DNA of 64,000 nt from Dactylosporangium sp040605635 (GCF_040605635.1 NZ_JBEXDG010000058.1:8811-72810), one strand, 5' to 3'. Shown: positions 1 to 8,650, numbered from the stretch's first letter. The notes: a model not told the origin generated them from the letters alone. Numbers and translations: made by a program.

Positions 1-333
1 GTCAAGCTCGCCATCGACGACTTCGGCACCGGGTACTCCTCCCTCGGCCGTCTCCGCGAGCTCCCCATCCACGAGATGAAGATCGACAAGTCGTTCGTCC
101 AGCGCATCGCCGTCGACCACCGCGACCGGGCGGTCGTGCGCTCCGCCGTACAACTCGGACACGCCCTCGACCTGGAGGTCGTCGCCGAAGGCGTCGAGGA
201 CGAACAGACCCTCGACCACCTGCGTCAGGAAGGCTGCAACCTGGTCCAGGGCTACTTCATCTCCAAGCCGCTGCCCGCCGACGAGTTCGCCGACTGGCTG
301 ACCGCACGGGTGCCGCAGCTCGGACAGGCATAA
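1..333 (+). CDS. EAL-domain c-di-GMP phosphodiesterase, C-terminal part
   Basis: The frame is open from base 1 and ends at 333, so the gene starts outside the window. The visible 110 residues are the end of an EAL domain: DDFGTGYSS near the start (metal-binding DD), then EGVE and the closing QGYFISKPLP. These are hallmarks of cyclic-di-GMP phosphodiesterases, which hydrolyse c-di-GMP to pGpG in the cytoplasm. Any GGDEF or sensor domains upstream cannot be seen. Catalytic competence cannot be judged because the EAL tripeptide itself lies outside the window. Confidence 0.93.
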   Translation, partial: VKLAIDDFGTGYSSLGRLRELPIHEMKIDKSFVQRIAVDHRDRAVVRSAVQLGHALDLEVVAEGVEDEQTLDHLRQEGCNLVQGYFISKPLPADEFADWLTARVPQLGQA

Positions 334-344
334 CCTTTCCCCGC

Positions 345-1034
345 ATGTGCACCGTGCTCCTCCGCTTCGACCCCGCCGCCACCTGGCCCGTCCTGCTGGC
401 CGCGATCCGCGACGAGTACCTGGCCCGCCCCTGGGAGCCGCCCGCCGAGCACTGGCCCGGCCGCTTCGGGGGCCGCGACAGCACCGGCGGCGGCACCTGG
501 CTGGCCGTCGACCCGGTCGCCCCTTCCGTCGCCGCGCTGCTCAACGGCTTCCCGCCGCTGCCGCCCCTCGGCGACCGCCCGACCAGGGGCACCCTGGCGC
601 TCGACCCCTTGCCGGCGGACTTCTCCGGGTTCGACGCCTTCCATCTGGTGCGCGCGACGCCCACCGCCGTCACCGTCCTGTCCTGGAACGGCGCGGAACT
701 CACCGAACAGGCCCTTCCCCCGGGCGACCACGTGATCGTCAACCAGGGCGTCGACGTCAACGACTTCGCCCCGCTGCGCGCCGCCGCCACCCCGTCCCTG
801 CGACCCGGGACCCCCACCCAGGACGCCTGGGGCGACTGGGTCCCGCTGCTGTCCGGCGGCACCTTCACCGGCGCCGCCCCGCGCCCGCTGATCGTGCACC
901 GTGAGTTCGACGGCCTGGAGTACGGCTCGGGCTCCGCCACCCTGGTCGCCCTCTCCCCCACCGGCGCCCGCTACGACTTCGCCACCGCCCCCGGCCCGTC
1001 CGCCGTCTGGTCGGAGGTCCCGTTGCCCCGGTAG
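345..1034 (+). CDS. NRDE (TANGO2-like) family protein
   Basis: A 229-aa protein beginning MCTVLLRFDP and carrying a variant NRDE signature (IRDEYLARPWEPPA, residues ~20-35), then the typical GRDSTGGGTWLAVD segment. TANGO2/NRDE proteins begin with an N-terminal Cys and have an Ntn-hydrolase-like architecture. Eukaryotic members are linked to lipid and haem handling, but the bacterial function is unknown. The gene starts 11 bp after the EAL gene on the same strand, so the two may be cotranscribed. The ATG directly precedes the conserved Cys, which fixes the start. Confidence 0.85.
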   Translation: MCTVLLRFDPAATWPVLLAAIRDEYLARPWEPPAEHWPGRFGGRDSTGGGTWLAVDPVAPSVAALLNGFPPLPPLGDRPTRGTLALDPLPADFSGFDAFHLVRATPTAVTVLSWNGAELTEQALPPGDHVIVNQGVDVNDFAPLRAAATPSLRPGTPTQDAWGDWVPLLSGGTFTGAAPRPLIVHREFDGLEYGSGSATLVALSPTGARYDFATAPGPSAVWSEVPLPR

Positions 1035-1045
1035 CGCGCCGGACT

Positions 1046-1062
1046 CACAGGTGGCGCACAGG
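1046..1062 (+). promoter_or_regulatory. CACAGG-N5-CACAGG direct repeat upstream of GT39
   Basis: Two CACAGG hexamers with 11-bp periodicity lie 44 bp before the chosen ATG. The same arrangement recurs at 3204-3220, 44 bp before the GT2-GtrA ATG. Tandem half-sites one helical turn apart are typical of OmpR-type response-regulator sites. Regulation by one common factor is an inference from the shared motif and identical spacing. Confidence 0.5.
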
Positions 1063-1105
1063 TGAGGTGCAAGGTGCTGGCAGGGGCGGGTCGCAGTCTC
1101 GGGGC

Positions 1106-3154
1106 ATGACGACGACGCTTGCCCGGCCCGATGCCACTGCCGATGCGCCCACAGAGTCGCCGCCGCGGGACCCGGTGTGGGTGCGGCCCGCGCTGGGGGT
1201 GCTGCTCGCCGGGACGCTGGTGGCGTACGTGTGGAACCTCGGCGCGTCGGGGTGGGGCAACGCGTTCTACGCGGCGGCGGCGCAGGCCGGGTCGCAGAGC
1301 TGGAAGGCGTGGTTCTTCGGCTCGTCGGACGCGTCGAACTTCATCACCGTCGACAAGACCCCCGCCGCGCTGTGGGTGACCGGGCTGTCGGTGCGGATCT
1401 TCGGGCTCAGCTCGTGGAGCATTCTGGTGCCGCAGGCGCTGATCGGGGTGGCGACCGTCTGGGTGCTGTACCTGACGGTCCGCCGGTGGCACGGGCCGGC
1501 GGCCGGGCTGCTCGCCGGGGCGGTGCTCGCGACCACGCCGATCGCCACGCTGATGTTCCGGTTCAACAATCCTGACGCGCTGCTCATGCTGCTGCTCGTC
1601 GCCGGCGTGTACGGCATGGTGCGGGCGCTGGAGCGGGGCAGCACGTGGTGGCTGGTGTTCGCCGCGAGCAGTGTCGGCTTCGGCTTCCTGACCAAGATGC
1701 TGCAGGCGCTGCTGGTGGTGCCGGCGTTCGCACTGGCGTACCTGCTGTTCGCGCCGACCGGGTGGGGGCGGCGGCTCGTCCAGCTGCTGATCGCCGGCGC
1801 GGCGCTCGTCGCCTCCGCGGGCTGGTGGGTGGCGGTCGTCGAGCTGACGCCCGCGTCGTGGCGGCCGTACGTCGGCGGCTCGCAGACCAACTCGATCCTG
1901 GAGCTCACCCTCGGGTACAACGGCCTCGGCAGGATCACGGGCAACGAGACCGGCAGCGTCGGAGGAGGCGGTGGTGGTGGTGGTGGTGGCAACGGCGGCG
2001 GGTGGGGCCAGACCGGCTGGTCGCGGCTCTTCGACGGGCAGACCGGCGGGCAGGCTTCGTGGCTGCTGCCGGCGGCGCTGATCTTCCTGGTCGCGGGCCT
2101 GGTCTGGTCGACGAGAAAGGCGGCCTACGTCCTGTGGGGCGGCTGGCTGGTGGTGACCGCCGTCGTCTTCAGCACCATGCAGGGCATCTTCCACGACTAC
2201 TACACGGTGGCCCTGGCGCCGGCGATCGGTGCGCTGGTCGCGATGGGCACGGGCACGCTGTGGCGCCGGCGCAGGGACCTCTTCGCGCTGCTCACCCTGG
2301 CCGCGACGGTCGCGGTCAGCGCGGTCTGGTCCTACGTCCTGCTCTCCCGCGCCACCGACTTCCACCCGTGGCTGCGGATCGCGGTCCTGCTGGCCGGCGC
2401 CGCCGGCGCGGTGGTGCTGCTGGTCGGCCAGCGGTTCGGGGCGCGGCTCGCCCAGCGGGCCGGGATCGTGGCCGCGGCGGCGGCGCTGTTCGCGCTGCTC
2501 GCCGGTCCGGTCGCCTATTCGGCGGACACGGTCGCCACGCCGCACTCGGGATCCATCGTCACGGCGGGGCCGGCGGTCGCCGGTTCGGGCTTCGGCGGCG
2601 GCCGCGGCGGCGGCTTCCGCAACGGCGGCGGCTTCGCACCGGGCGGCACCACAGGCGGCACCACAGGCGGCACCACAGGCGGCACCACAGGCGGCCCCGG
2701 CGCCGTGCCCGGTGGCGGTGCCATGCCCGGCCCCGGTGCCATGCCCGGTGGCGGTCAGCGCGGCGGGGGCGGCGGCATGGGTGGTGGCGGCATGGGTGGG
2801 CTGCTCAACGCCACCACGCCCAGCGCCGAGCTGGTGGCGCTGCTGCGGGACAACGCGTCGCAGTACACCTGGGTCGGCGCGGCCGTCGGGTCCAACAGCG
2901 CCTCCGGGTACCAGCTGGCGACCGAACTGCCGGTGATGCCCATCGGCGGGTTCAACGGCAGCGACCCCGCGCCGAGCCTCGCGCAGTTCCAGCGGTACGT
3001 CGCCGACGGGAAGATCCACTACTTCATCGGCGGGGCCGGCGTCGGCGGGCGCAGCAACGGCGGCAGCAGCATCAGCGCGGAGATCGCCGCGTGGGTGGCG
3101 GCGAACTACACCGCGCAGACCGTCGGCGGGATCACCGTGTACGACCTGTCGTAG
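1106..3154 (+). CDS. GT39/ArnT-like membrane glycosyltransferase
   Basis: About 682 aa with many hydrophobic helices. A long periplasmic-facing first loop (residues ~45-80) contains DKTPAALW, and FRFNNPDALLMLL follows further on; both are typical of actinobacterial GT39 (PMT/ArnT-like) enzymes that transfer sugars from polyprenyl-phosphate donors. Two Gly-rich low-complexity insertions are present: a G run near residue 290 and GGTT/MGGG repeats near 515-570. The C-terminal ~130 residues form a soluble domain. An in-frame GTG at 1067 exists, but ATG 1106 gives a more normal N terminus. The GT2-GtrA gene downstream probably supplies the lipid-linked sugar, and both share an upstream repeat. Confidence 0.85.
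   Translation: MTTTLARPDATADAPTESPPRDPVWVRPALGVLLAGTLVAYVWNLGASGWGNAFYAAAAQAGSQSWKAWFFGSSDASNFITVDKTPAALWVTGLSVRIFGLSSWSILVPQALIGVATVWVLYLTVRRWHGPAAGLLAGAVLATTPIATLMFRFNNPDALLMLLLVAGVYGMVRALERGSTWWLVFAASSVGFGFLTKMLQALLVVPAFALAYLLFAPTGWGRRLVQLLIAGAALVASAGWWVAVVELTPASWRPYVGGSQTNSILELTLGYNGLGRITGNETGSVGGGGGGGGGGNGGGWGQTGWSRLFDGQTGGQASWLLPAALIFLVAGLVWSTRKAAYVLWGGWLVVTAVVFSTMQGIFHDYYTVALAPAIGALVAMGTGTLWRRRRDLFALLTLAATVAVSAVWSYVLLSRATDFHPWLRIAVLLAGAAGAVVLLVGQRFGARLAQRAGIVAAAAALFALLAGPVAYSADTVATPHSGSIVTAGPAVAGSGFGGGRGGGFRNGGGFAPGGTTGGTTGGTTGGTTGGPGAVPGGGAMPGPGAMPGGGQRGGGGGMGGGGMGGLLNATTPSAELVALLRDNASQYTWVGAAVGSNSASGYQLATELPVMPIGGFNGSDPAPSLAQFQRYVADGKIHYFIGGAGVGGRSNGGSSISAEIAAWVAANYTAQTVGGITVYDLS
2645..2692 (+). 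repeat. Four tandem 12-bp units inside GT39
   Basis: The unit GGCACCACAGGC is repeated four times head to tail and encodes (GTTG)n in the Gly-rich linker of the GT39 protein. The copies are identical, which points to recent slippage, so the linker length may vary between strains. Confidence 0.9.
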
Positions 3155-3164
3155 TCCCGAGAGC

Positions 3165-3198
3165 AAAGGGGCCGCTCCGGTATCGGGGCGGCCCTTTT
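3165..3198 (+). terminator. Rho-independent terminator after GT39
   Basis: A 14-bp stem (AAAGGGGCCGCTCC paired with GGGGCGGCCCTTTT, two G-U wobbles) with a 6-nt loop ends in TTTT and starts 10 bp after the GT39 stop. It separates GT39 from the GT2-GtrA gene, which has its own promoter motif just downstream. Confidence 0.8.
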
Positions 3199-3203
3199 CG
3201 TTT

Positions 3204-3220
3204 CACAGGCGGGGCACAGG
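3204..3220 (+). promoter_or_regulatory. CACAGG-N5-CACAGG direct repeat upstream of GT2-GtrA
   Basis: Second copy of the motif at 1046-1062, immediately after the GT39 terminator and 44 bp before the GT2-GtrA start. The conserved spacing suggests that one activator or repressor co-regulates the two transcription units. Confidence 0.5.
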
Positions 3221-3263
3221 ATCGCCACAAGGTGCCGGAAGCTACGGAACCGACCTTGGTGAC

Positions 3264-4472
3264 ATGACGACAACGACGTTCCCGCGCGCAGCAGCCACCG
3301 CCGACGCCCCGGCCGTCAACACGGTCCTGGACGTCGTCGTCCCCGTGTACAACGAGGAGCGCGACCTCGGGCCGTGCGTGCGCCGGCTGCACGCGCACCT
3401 CACGGCCACGTTCCCGTATCCCTTTCGGGTCACGGTCGCCGACAACGCCAGCACCGACGGGACCCTCGCGGTCGCCACCGGCCTGGCCGGCGAACTGCCC
3501 GGCGTCGAGGTGCTGCACCTGAGCGAGAAGGGCCGCGGGCGGGCGCTGCGCGCCGCGTGGGACGGCTCCGACGCGCAGGTCCTGGCCTACATGGACGTCG
3601 ACCTCAGCACCGACCTCAACGCGTTGCTGCCGCTGGTCGCGCCGCTGCTGTCCGGGCACTCGGACGTCTCGATCGGCACCAGGCTCGCGCCCGGCTCCCG
3701 GGTCGTGCGGGGCGCGAAGCGCCAGTTCATCTCCCGCTCGTACAACCTGCTGCTGCGCGGAACGTTGCAGGTGGGCTTCTCCGACGCGCAGTGCGGCTTC
3801 AAGGCCATCCGCGCCGACGTCGCCGAGCAGCTGCTGCCGCTGGTGGAGGACACCGGGTGGTTCTTCGACACCGAGCTGCTCGTCCTGGCGCAGCGGGCCG
3901 GGCTGCGCATCCACGAGGTGCCGGTCGACTGGGTCGACGACCCCGACAGCCGCGTCGACATCGTCTCCACCGCCGTCGCCGACCTCCGCGGGATCGCCCG
4001 GCTGGGCCGGGGACTGCTCAACGGGTCGCTGCCGCTGCAGTCGCTGCGCTCGAAGTTCGGCCGGGAGCCGCTCGTGGCGGCGGGCGTGCCGGCGGCGATG
4101 CCGTCGCAGCTGCTGCGCTTCGCCGCGGTCGGGGTCGTGTCGACGGCGGCGTACCTGCTGCTGTTCGCGCTGCTGCGACCGCTGGCCGGCGCGCAGGCGG
4201 CGAACTTCGCGGCGCTGCTGATCACCGCCGTCGGCAACACGGCGCTCAACCGGCGGCTGACCTTCGCCGTGCGGGGCGCCGCGCACGCCGGGCGGCACCA
4301 CCTGCAGGGCCTGCTGCTGTTCGCGCTCGGCCTGGGGCTGACGTCGGGCTCCCTCGCCCTGGTGGGCACCACGGCGCGGACCCTGGAGCTGCTGGTCCTC
4401 GTGATCGCCAACCTGACCGCGACGGTGCTCCGCTTCGTGCTGATGCGGGTGTGGGTGTTCCGCAATGCCTGA
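3264..4472 (+). CDS. Bifunctional GT2 (polyprenyl-P sugar synthase-like) / GtrA protein
   Basis: 402 aa. Residues ~15-250 are a GT-A glycosyltransferase 2 domain like dolichyl/polyprenyl-phosphate mannose synthase (DVVVPVYNEE at the start, metal-binding DVDLS near 112-116, SDAQCGFKA at ~172). Residues ~282-400 form a four-helix GtrA domain. The GT2 part would load a sugar onto polyprenyl phosphate at the inner face, and GtrA-type domains are linked to flipping or presenting it. The GT39 enzyme upstream is a plausible user of the product. The start is the ATG at 3264. Confidence 0.87.
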   Translation: MTTTTFPRAAATADAPAVNTVLDVVVPVYNEERDLGPCVRRLHAHLTATFPYPFRVTVADNASTDGTLAVATGLAGELPGVEVLHLSEKGRGRALRAAWDGSDAQVLAYMDVDLSTDLNALLPLVAPLLSGHSDVSIGTRLAPGSRVVRGAKRQFISRSYNLLLRGTLQVGFSDAQCGFKAIRADVAEQLLPLVEDTGWFFDTELLVLAQRAGLRIHEVPVDWVDDPDSRVDIVSTAVADLRGIARLGRGLLNGSLPLQSLRSKFGREPLVAAGVPAAMPSQLLRFAAVGVVSTAAYLLLFALLRPLAGAQAANFAALLITAVGNTALNRRLTFAVRGAAHAGRHHLQGLLLFALGLGLTSGSLALVGTTARTLELLVLVIANLTATVLRFVLMRVWVFRNA

Positions 4473-4510
4473 CATCGGCACCGAGGCGATCCGCGGCATC
4501 GTCCACTTCA

Positions 4511-4541
4511 ACGGCGTCGACAAGGCCGATTCTTTCGGCGG
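4511..4541. repeat. 31-bp segment repeated inside the crotonase gene
   Basis: Bases 4511-4541 match 4847-4877 at 30 of 31 positions. The second copy lies in the crotonase gene and encodes AERIGLVDA on the minus strand; the same peptide can be read on the minus strand here. The flanks do not match. It may be the last trace of a second crotonase 3' end between GT2-GtrA and the intact gene. Confidence 0.5.
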
Positions 4542-4623
4542 GGCCGGGACCGTGCTCGCCTCGCCGGCCCGCACGGGGTCGCCCGCGCGGCCGGTGTGAT
4601 CGTGGGTCCGGCCGGTCGGGGCC

Positions 4624-5424
4624 TCACCGGACCTGCGACGCGTCTGCGATGTCCTCGGCCGGCCAGGCAGGGCTGCGGCGTTCCCTGAAGGCGGCGATGC
4701 CCTCCGCGATCTCGGCGGGGTCCTGGCGCGGCGGGAGGTCGTGGCCGTCGATGATGGACTTGGCCGCTCGGACACTGCGCTGGGAGCGGGCAGCGATGGT
4801 GGCGGCGGTGTCCCGTACCAACGCGGCCAGGAGACCAGGAGCGACGACGGCGTCGACAAGGCCGATCCTTTCGGCGGCTCCGGCGTCGATCAGCTCTGCG
4901 GTGAAGAGCAGCAGCTTGGCCCGGGCCGGGCCGACGAGCGCGACCAGCCGCCGGGTCGTCGACGCCGGATAGACGATGCCGAGCTTCGCCGGCGTGATGC
5001 CGAAGCGGCTGTCGTCGGCGGCGAACCGCAGGTCGCAGGCGACCGCCAGCTGGCATCCGCCGCCCACACAGAACCCGTCGATGCGCGCGATCGTCGGCTT
5101 CGGAAAGGCCGCGAGGGCGAGCTCGGCCCGGACGGCGACGCTGTCCTCCCCGTCTGCGGCGATGGCCGCGGCGTCGCCGATGTCGGCACCGGCGCAGAAG
5201 GTGCCGCCCGCCCCCTCGACGACCACGACCTTGACCGCCGGGTCAGCGGCAAGCCCTTCCAGCAGCGCCGGCACGGCCCGCCACATGGCCGCGGTCATCG
5301 CGTTGCGCTTGCCGGGGTTGTCGATGACCATCGTCGCCACCGCGCCGTCGACCGCGACCCGCAGCTGCCCGTCCGAACTCGTCACGGGGTCCAGTGTGCG
5401 ATCACCATTCGTGGACGGGCTCAT
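4624..5424 (-). CDS. Enoyl-CoA hydratase/isomerase (crotonase) family
   Basis: 266 aa with the crotonase fold signatures: the NPGKRNAMT region, GGTFCAGADIGD (first oxyanion-hole segment, ~90-101) and GFCVGGGCQLAVACDLRFA (second oxyanion hole, ~135-153), then AERIGLVDAVV. Acyl-CoA substrates are expected, but whether it is a hydratase, isomerase or hydrolase cannot be decided from sequence. It is transcribed away from the glycosyltransferase genes and lies downstream of the GshA-like gene on the same strand. The start at 5424 has no strong Shine-Dalgarno, so a later start is possible. Confidence 0.85.
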   Translation of the reverse strand: MSPSTNGDRTLDPVTSSDGQLRVAVDGAVATMVIDNPGKRNAMTAAMWRAVPALLEGLAADPAVKVVVVEGAGGTFCAGADIGDAAAIAADGEDSVAVRAELALAAFPKPTIARIDGFCVGGGCQLAVACDLRFAADDSRFGITPAKLGIVYPASTTRRLVALVGPARAKLLLFTAELIDAGAAERIGLVDAVVAPGLLAALVRDTAATIAARSQRSVRAAKSIIDGHDLPPRQDPAEIAEGIAAFRERRSPAWPAEDIADASQVR

Positions 5425-5451
5425 CGAGGTGAGAAATTCGCAGAGGCGGCT

Positions 5452-6921
5452 TCACCATTCGTGGACCGGGACGTTGGAGTGCATGCGTGGGAGATATTCC
5501 TCAAGGAGCTTGCGCATGGTGTCGTCGCGGTCGATCTGGCCGGCGCCGGCGATGCGGTGGACGGTCTCGACCTGCCAGGTGGCGCCGTTGCGGGCGGTCA
5601 GGCAGCGTTGCTCGATGATGCCGAGCAGGCGGTCGCGGTGGGAGGGGTCCACGCCCCACCCGTCGAGGCCTTCGCGGGCCATGGGCAGCAGGCGGCGCAG
5701 GACGAGCTCGGTGACGGGGACCGCGCCGAGGCCGGGCCAGAACAAGGAAGCGTCGATGCCGTGGCGGGCCGCGGTGTGGAAGTTCTCCTCGGCGGCACCG
5801 AAGGACATCTGGGTCCAGACCGGGCGGTCCTGCTCGGCGAGGCGGCGCACGAGGCCGAAATAGAACGCGGCGTTGGCCATGCTGTCCACGACGGTCGGGC
5901 CGGCGGGGAGGACCCGGTTCTCGACCCGCACGTGCGGCTTGCCGTCGACGACGTCGTAGATGGGGCGGTTCCAGCGGTACACGGTGCCGTTGTGCAGGCG
6001 GAGCTCGCCGAGCTTCGGGACGCCGCCGCCGTCGAGGACGGCGATCGGGTCCTCGTCCTCGCAGATGGGCAGCAGCGACGGGAAGTAGCGGACGTTCTCC
6101 TCGAAGAGGTCGAAGATCGAGGTGATCCAGCGCTCGCCGAACCAGACGCGGGGGCGCACCCCCTGCGACTTGAGCTCCTCGGCGCGGGTGTCGGTGGCCT
6201 GCTCGAACAGCGGGATGCGGGTCTCGCGCCACAGCTCGCTGCCGAAGAGGAAGGGCGCGTTGGCGCCGAGAGCGACCTGGACGCCGGCGATGGCCTGGGC
6301 CGCGTTCCAGTGCGCGGCGAACTGCTGCGGGCTGACCTGCAGGTGGAACTGGACGCTGGTGCAGGCCGCCTCGGGGGCGATCGAGTCGCAGCGGACGTGC
6401 AGGCGCTCGACGCCGTCGATGGCGATGAGGAGGTCCTCGCCGCGGGCCGCGAAGATCTGCTCGTTGAGCAGCGCGTAGCGCGGGTTCGCGGACAGGACGT
6501 CGGGGGTGAGCAGGTCGCGGCGCAGCGTCGGCAGGATGCCGATCATCGCGAGCCGGGTGTCGACGCTCGCGGCGTGCTCCTCGGCGGCGTTGAGGCTGGC
6601 GCGGACCTGGTCCTCGAAGCCGGCGAGCCCGTCGCCCGCGAGGCGCCGCGGCGGGACGTTGATCTCGATGTTGAACTGGCCGAGCTCGGTGACGAACGCC
6701 GGGTCGGCGAGCGCGTCGAGGACCCGCTGGTTGCGCAGCGCCGGGTCGTGCTGCTCGTCGACGAGGTTGAGCTCGATCTCGAGGCCGCTCATGCCTTCGC
6801 CGTCCTCGAAGTGCGCGTCGGAGAGCATCCTCGCGAACGCGTCGAGACATTGGCGCACCTTGTCGCGATAGCGCATACGGTCCTCGCGGCTGAACTCGGT
6901 CGTTTCGACGTCCTTGCCCAT
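5452..6921 (-). CDS. Glutamate-cysteine ligase-like protein (GCS2/carboxylate-amine ligase family)
   Basis: 489 aa from the ATG at 6921, which is preceded by GGAGGTGG; the longer frame to 6960 lacks such a site. GLEIELNLVD (~45-54) and GQFNIEINVPPR (~80-91) are the ATP-grasp-like GCS2 signatures, and VRVENRVLPAGPTVVD appears near 340. The family joins an amino acid to glutamate or a related carboxylate using ATP. In actinomycetes members include EgtA-type gamma-glutamylcysteine synthetases for ergothioneine, but no other egt genes are nearby, so the substrate is open. Confidence 0.8.
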   Translation of the reverse strand: MGKDVETTEFSREDRMRYRDKVRQCLDAFARMLSDAHFEDGEGMSGLEIELNLVDEQHDPALRNQRVLDALADPAFVTELGQFNIEINVPPRRLAGDGLAGFEDQVRASLNAAEEHAASVDTRLAMIGILPTLRRDLLTPDVLSANPRYALLNEQIFAARGEDLLIAIDGVERLHVRCDSIAPEAACTSVQFHLQVSPQQFAAHWNAAQAIAGVQVALGANAPFLFGSELWRETRIPLFEQATDTRAEELKSQGVRPRVWFGERWITSIFDLFEENVRYFPSLLPICEDEDPIAVLDGGGVPKLGELRLHNGTVYRWNRPIYDVVDGKPHVRVENRVLPAGPTVVDSMANAAFYFGLVRRLAEQDRPVWTQMSFGAAEENFHTAARHGIDASLFWPGLGAVPVTELVLRRLLPMAREGLDGWGVDPSHRDRLLGIIEQRCLTARNGATWQVETVHRIAGAGQIDRDDTMRKLLEEYLPRMHSNVPVHEW

Positions 6922-7037
6922 GGCCGTCCACCTCCGAAGCCGTAGCCGTGCCTCTGGCATACCACGTGACGCGGATTTTTACTCCTGTGTCCCAACCTGA
7001 CGCACCGCTGCAAGCCTTCAGATGCCGAGGAGGTCAC

Positions 7038-7541
7038 GTGCGTGAGGAACTGGAACGCGAGTACGTGGAATATCTGCGGTTGCGGATGCCGCAGCTGCGT
7101 CGCCTGGCGGCGTTGCTGACCGGCGACTTCCACCGCGGCGACGACATCGTGCAGAGCACGGCGGCGGACCTGTACACGCGCTGGAAGCACGTCGGCAGGG
7201 TCGAGCACGTCGACGCGTACGTGCGGAAGATGCTGCTCAGGACGTTCCTGCGGGAGGAGCGCAAACCCTGGGCGCGGGTGCGGCTCACCGCCACGCTTCC
7301 GGAACGACCGGTCACGGGGCCGGCCGTCGACGAGGCGATGACGGTGCGGGCCGCGCTGCGGACCCTTCCGGCCAGGCAGCGCGCGGTGCTGGTGCTGCGG
7401 TTCCTGTGTGACCTCCCGGTCGCCGAGGTGGCGGTCACGCTGGGCATCGCGGAGGGCACGGTCAAGAGCCAGACCTCCGACGGTCTGGCCGCCCTGCGCC
7501 GCCACCTCGGCAACGACGCCTTCACGGGGAGGACGGCATGA
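7038..7541 (+). CDS. SigE-family ECF RNA polymerase sigma factor
   Basis: 167 aa. Region 2 reads LAALLTGDFHRGDDIVQSTAADLYTRW, and region 4 reads LPARQRAVLVLRFLCDLPVAEVA followed by the helix-turn-helix TLGIAEGTVKSQTSDGLAALR. The start is GTG 7038 behind AGGAGG. The stop overlaps the start of the next gene (ATGA), so the two are translationally coupled, the usual layout for a sigma factor and a membrane protein that restrains or responds to it. The divergent GshA-like gene shares the upstream region. Confidence 0.85.
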   Translation: MREELEREYVEYLRLRMPQLRRLAALLTGDFHRGDDIVQSTAADLYTRWKHVGRVEHVDAYVRKMLLRTFLREERKPWARVRLTATLPERPVTGPAVDEAMTVRAALRTLPARQRAVLVLRFLCDLPVAEVAVTLGIAEGTVKSQTSDGLAALRRHLGNDAFTGRTA

Positions 7542-8650
7542 GCGACCTGTTGAAAACCATCGACTTCGACGAAGACAGCATGCCGCCGTCCAGTGTGGAT
7601 CTGGATGCCGCGCTACGGACCGGGCGCCGCCGCGAGACCCGCAACAAGGCTCTGGCAGCGACGGCGGTGGCCGCGGCGGTCCTGATCGCGGCAACGGGCG
7701 TGGCCATGGCGGTGAACAGACCGCCCGCTCCCCGTCCGGAGAAGCCGCCGAAGAAGGACTGGGACTGCACCGTCCAGACGCTTCCGTCGCAGCAGCGGTA
7801 CCTGGTGGACCCGACCGGCGAGATCGTGGTCTCGTGGTCGCCGGGCGGCCCGATCCGCATGCAACGCGGCAACGGCCCCGCACAGGAGATCACCGGTCTC
7901 CCCGGCGCCGATCCGTCCCCGCAGCGGGTCGGCGCGGGCGGAGTGCTCATCGGCTCCACGTCCTTGGACGCCGACCACGATGTCGGCTGGCGATATGAGA
8001 ACGGCCAGGTGACGACCCTGCCAGCACCAGCGGGGGCGCTCCGGGTGCGGCCCTGGTCGGTCAACGCCGCCGGCGACGTCACCGGTTGGTTGCAGCGGTC
8101 GGGGACGAGCGACGCCCAACCGGTGATCAACGACCTGTTGCTGTGGCCGGCGTCGGCGCCCGGGACGTATCGGCTGCTGACCCTGCCGGGCGCGGGGGAA
8201 GCGTCGGGCACTGTCCTCGACGACGGCGTGGTCGTCGGCGGCGCGGTCGTCCCGGGCAGTGGTTTCATCGGTGTCGTCTGGCGGCCGGACGGGACCGTCG
8301 AGCGCCTGGAGCGCCTCCACAGCAACTTCAACGGCGCCGCCGGGGACTGGGCGTTCGGCAACTACGAGGCGGCGAACGACCTCAACGGGTTCCGCTACAA
8401 CATCCGCACCCAGGAGTTCGTCGATCTCGGCGCCTTCGACCCCGGCTTCGCGCTGGCCGGTGGCCGCCTGGCAGGCATCGTCCGGCAGGCCAGGGGCGTC
8501 TTCGCCCCGACGGTCTGGCACGACGGCGTGACGGAGGCGCTGCCGCTGCCGCCGTCGGTCACGGACGTCGAGGTCGTGAGCGCGGGAAACCGCACCATCT
8601 ACGGCAGGGGGCGGATGGAGAACAGCACGTCGCTGGTCTGGCGATGCTGA
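7538..8650 (+). CDS. Membrane-anchored extracytoplasmic protein coupled to the sigma factor
   Basis: 370 aa with a cytoplasmic N terminus (~45 aa), one membrane helix (ALAATAVAAAVLIAATGVAM, ~45-64), a Pro/Lys-rich stalk and a ~290-aa outside domain. The domain has WRPDG and repeated beta-like segments of the kind seen in beta-propeller-like extracellular repeat proteins. It overlaps the sigma gene by 4 bp. No zinc anti-sigma motif is visible, so an anti-sigma role is inferred from the operon only. Confidence 0.65.
   Translation: MSDLLKTIDFDEDSMPPSSVDLDAALRTGRRRETRNKALAATAVAAAVLIAATGVAMAVNRPPAPRPEKPPKKDWDCTVQTLPSQQRYLVDPTGEIVVSWSPGGPIRMQRGNGPAQEITGLPGADPSPQRVGAGGVLIGSTSLDADHDVGWRYENGQVTTLPAPAGALRVRPWSVNAAGDVTGWLQRSGTSDAQPVINDLLLWPASAPGTYRLLTLPGAGEASGTVLDDGVVVGGAVVPGSGFIGVVWRPDGTVERLERLHSNFNGAAGDWAFGNYEAANDLNGFRYNIRTQEFVDLGAFDPGFALAGGRLAGIVRQARGVFAPTVWHDGVTEALPLPPSVTDVEVVSAGNRTIYGRGRMENSTSLVWRC

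Noticed and set aside
2645..2692. Tandem repeats considered as a CRISPR or regulatory array
   Set aside because: Contiguous 12-bp units without spacers, in frame inside a Gly-rich linker of GT39; simple coding slippage.
971..3166. Long minus-strand frame opposite the GT39 gene
   Set aside because: Arg/Pro/Ala-rich shadow translation typical of the complement of a high-GC gene; no motif, and the plus strand encodes a clear membrane enzyme.
4465..4599. 44-codon ORF overlapping the end of GT2-GtrA
   Set aside because: No ribosome site or homology; it contains the crotonase-derived 31-bp repeat in the wrong sense, so it is more likely remnant DNA than a gene.
3132..4859. 575-aa minus-strand frame opposite GT2-GtrA
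   Set aside because: Low-complexity Gln/Arg/Gly translation, a shadow of the plus-strand gene and of the crotonase gene in another frame.
4741..6945. 734-aa plus-strand frame opposite the crotonase and GCS2 genes
   Set aside because: Asp/Val/Gly-rich shadow with no domain, opposite two genes with clear family motifs.
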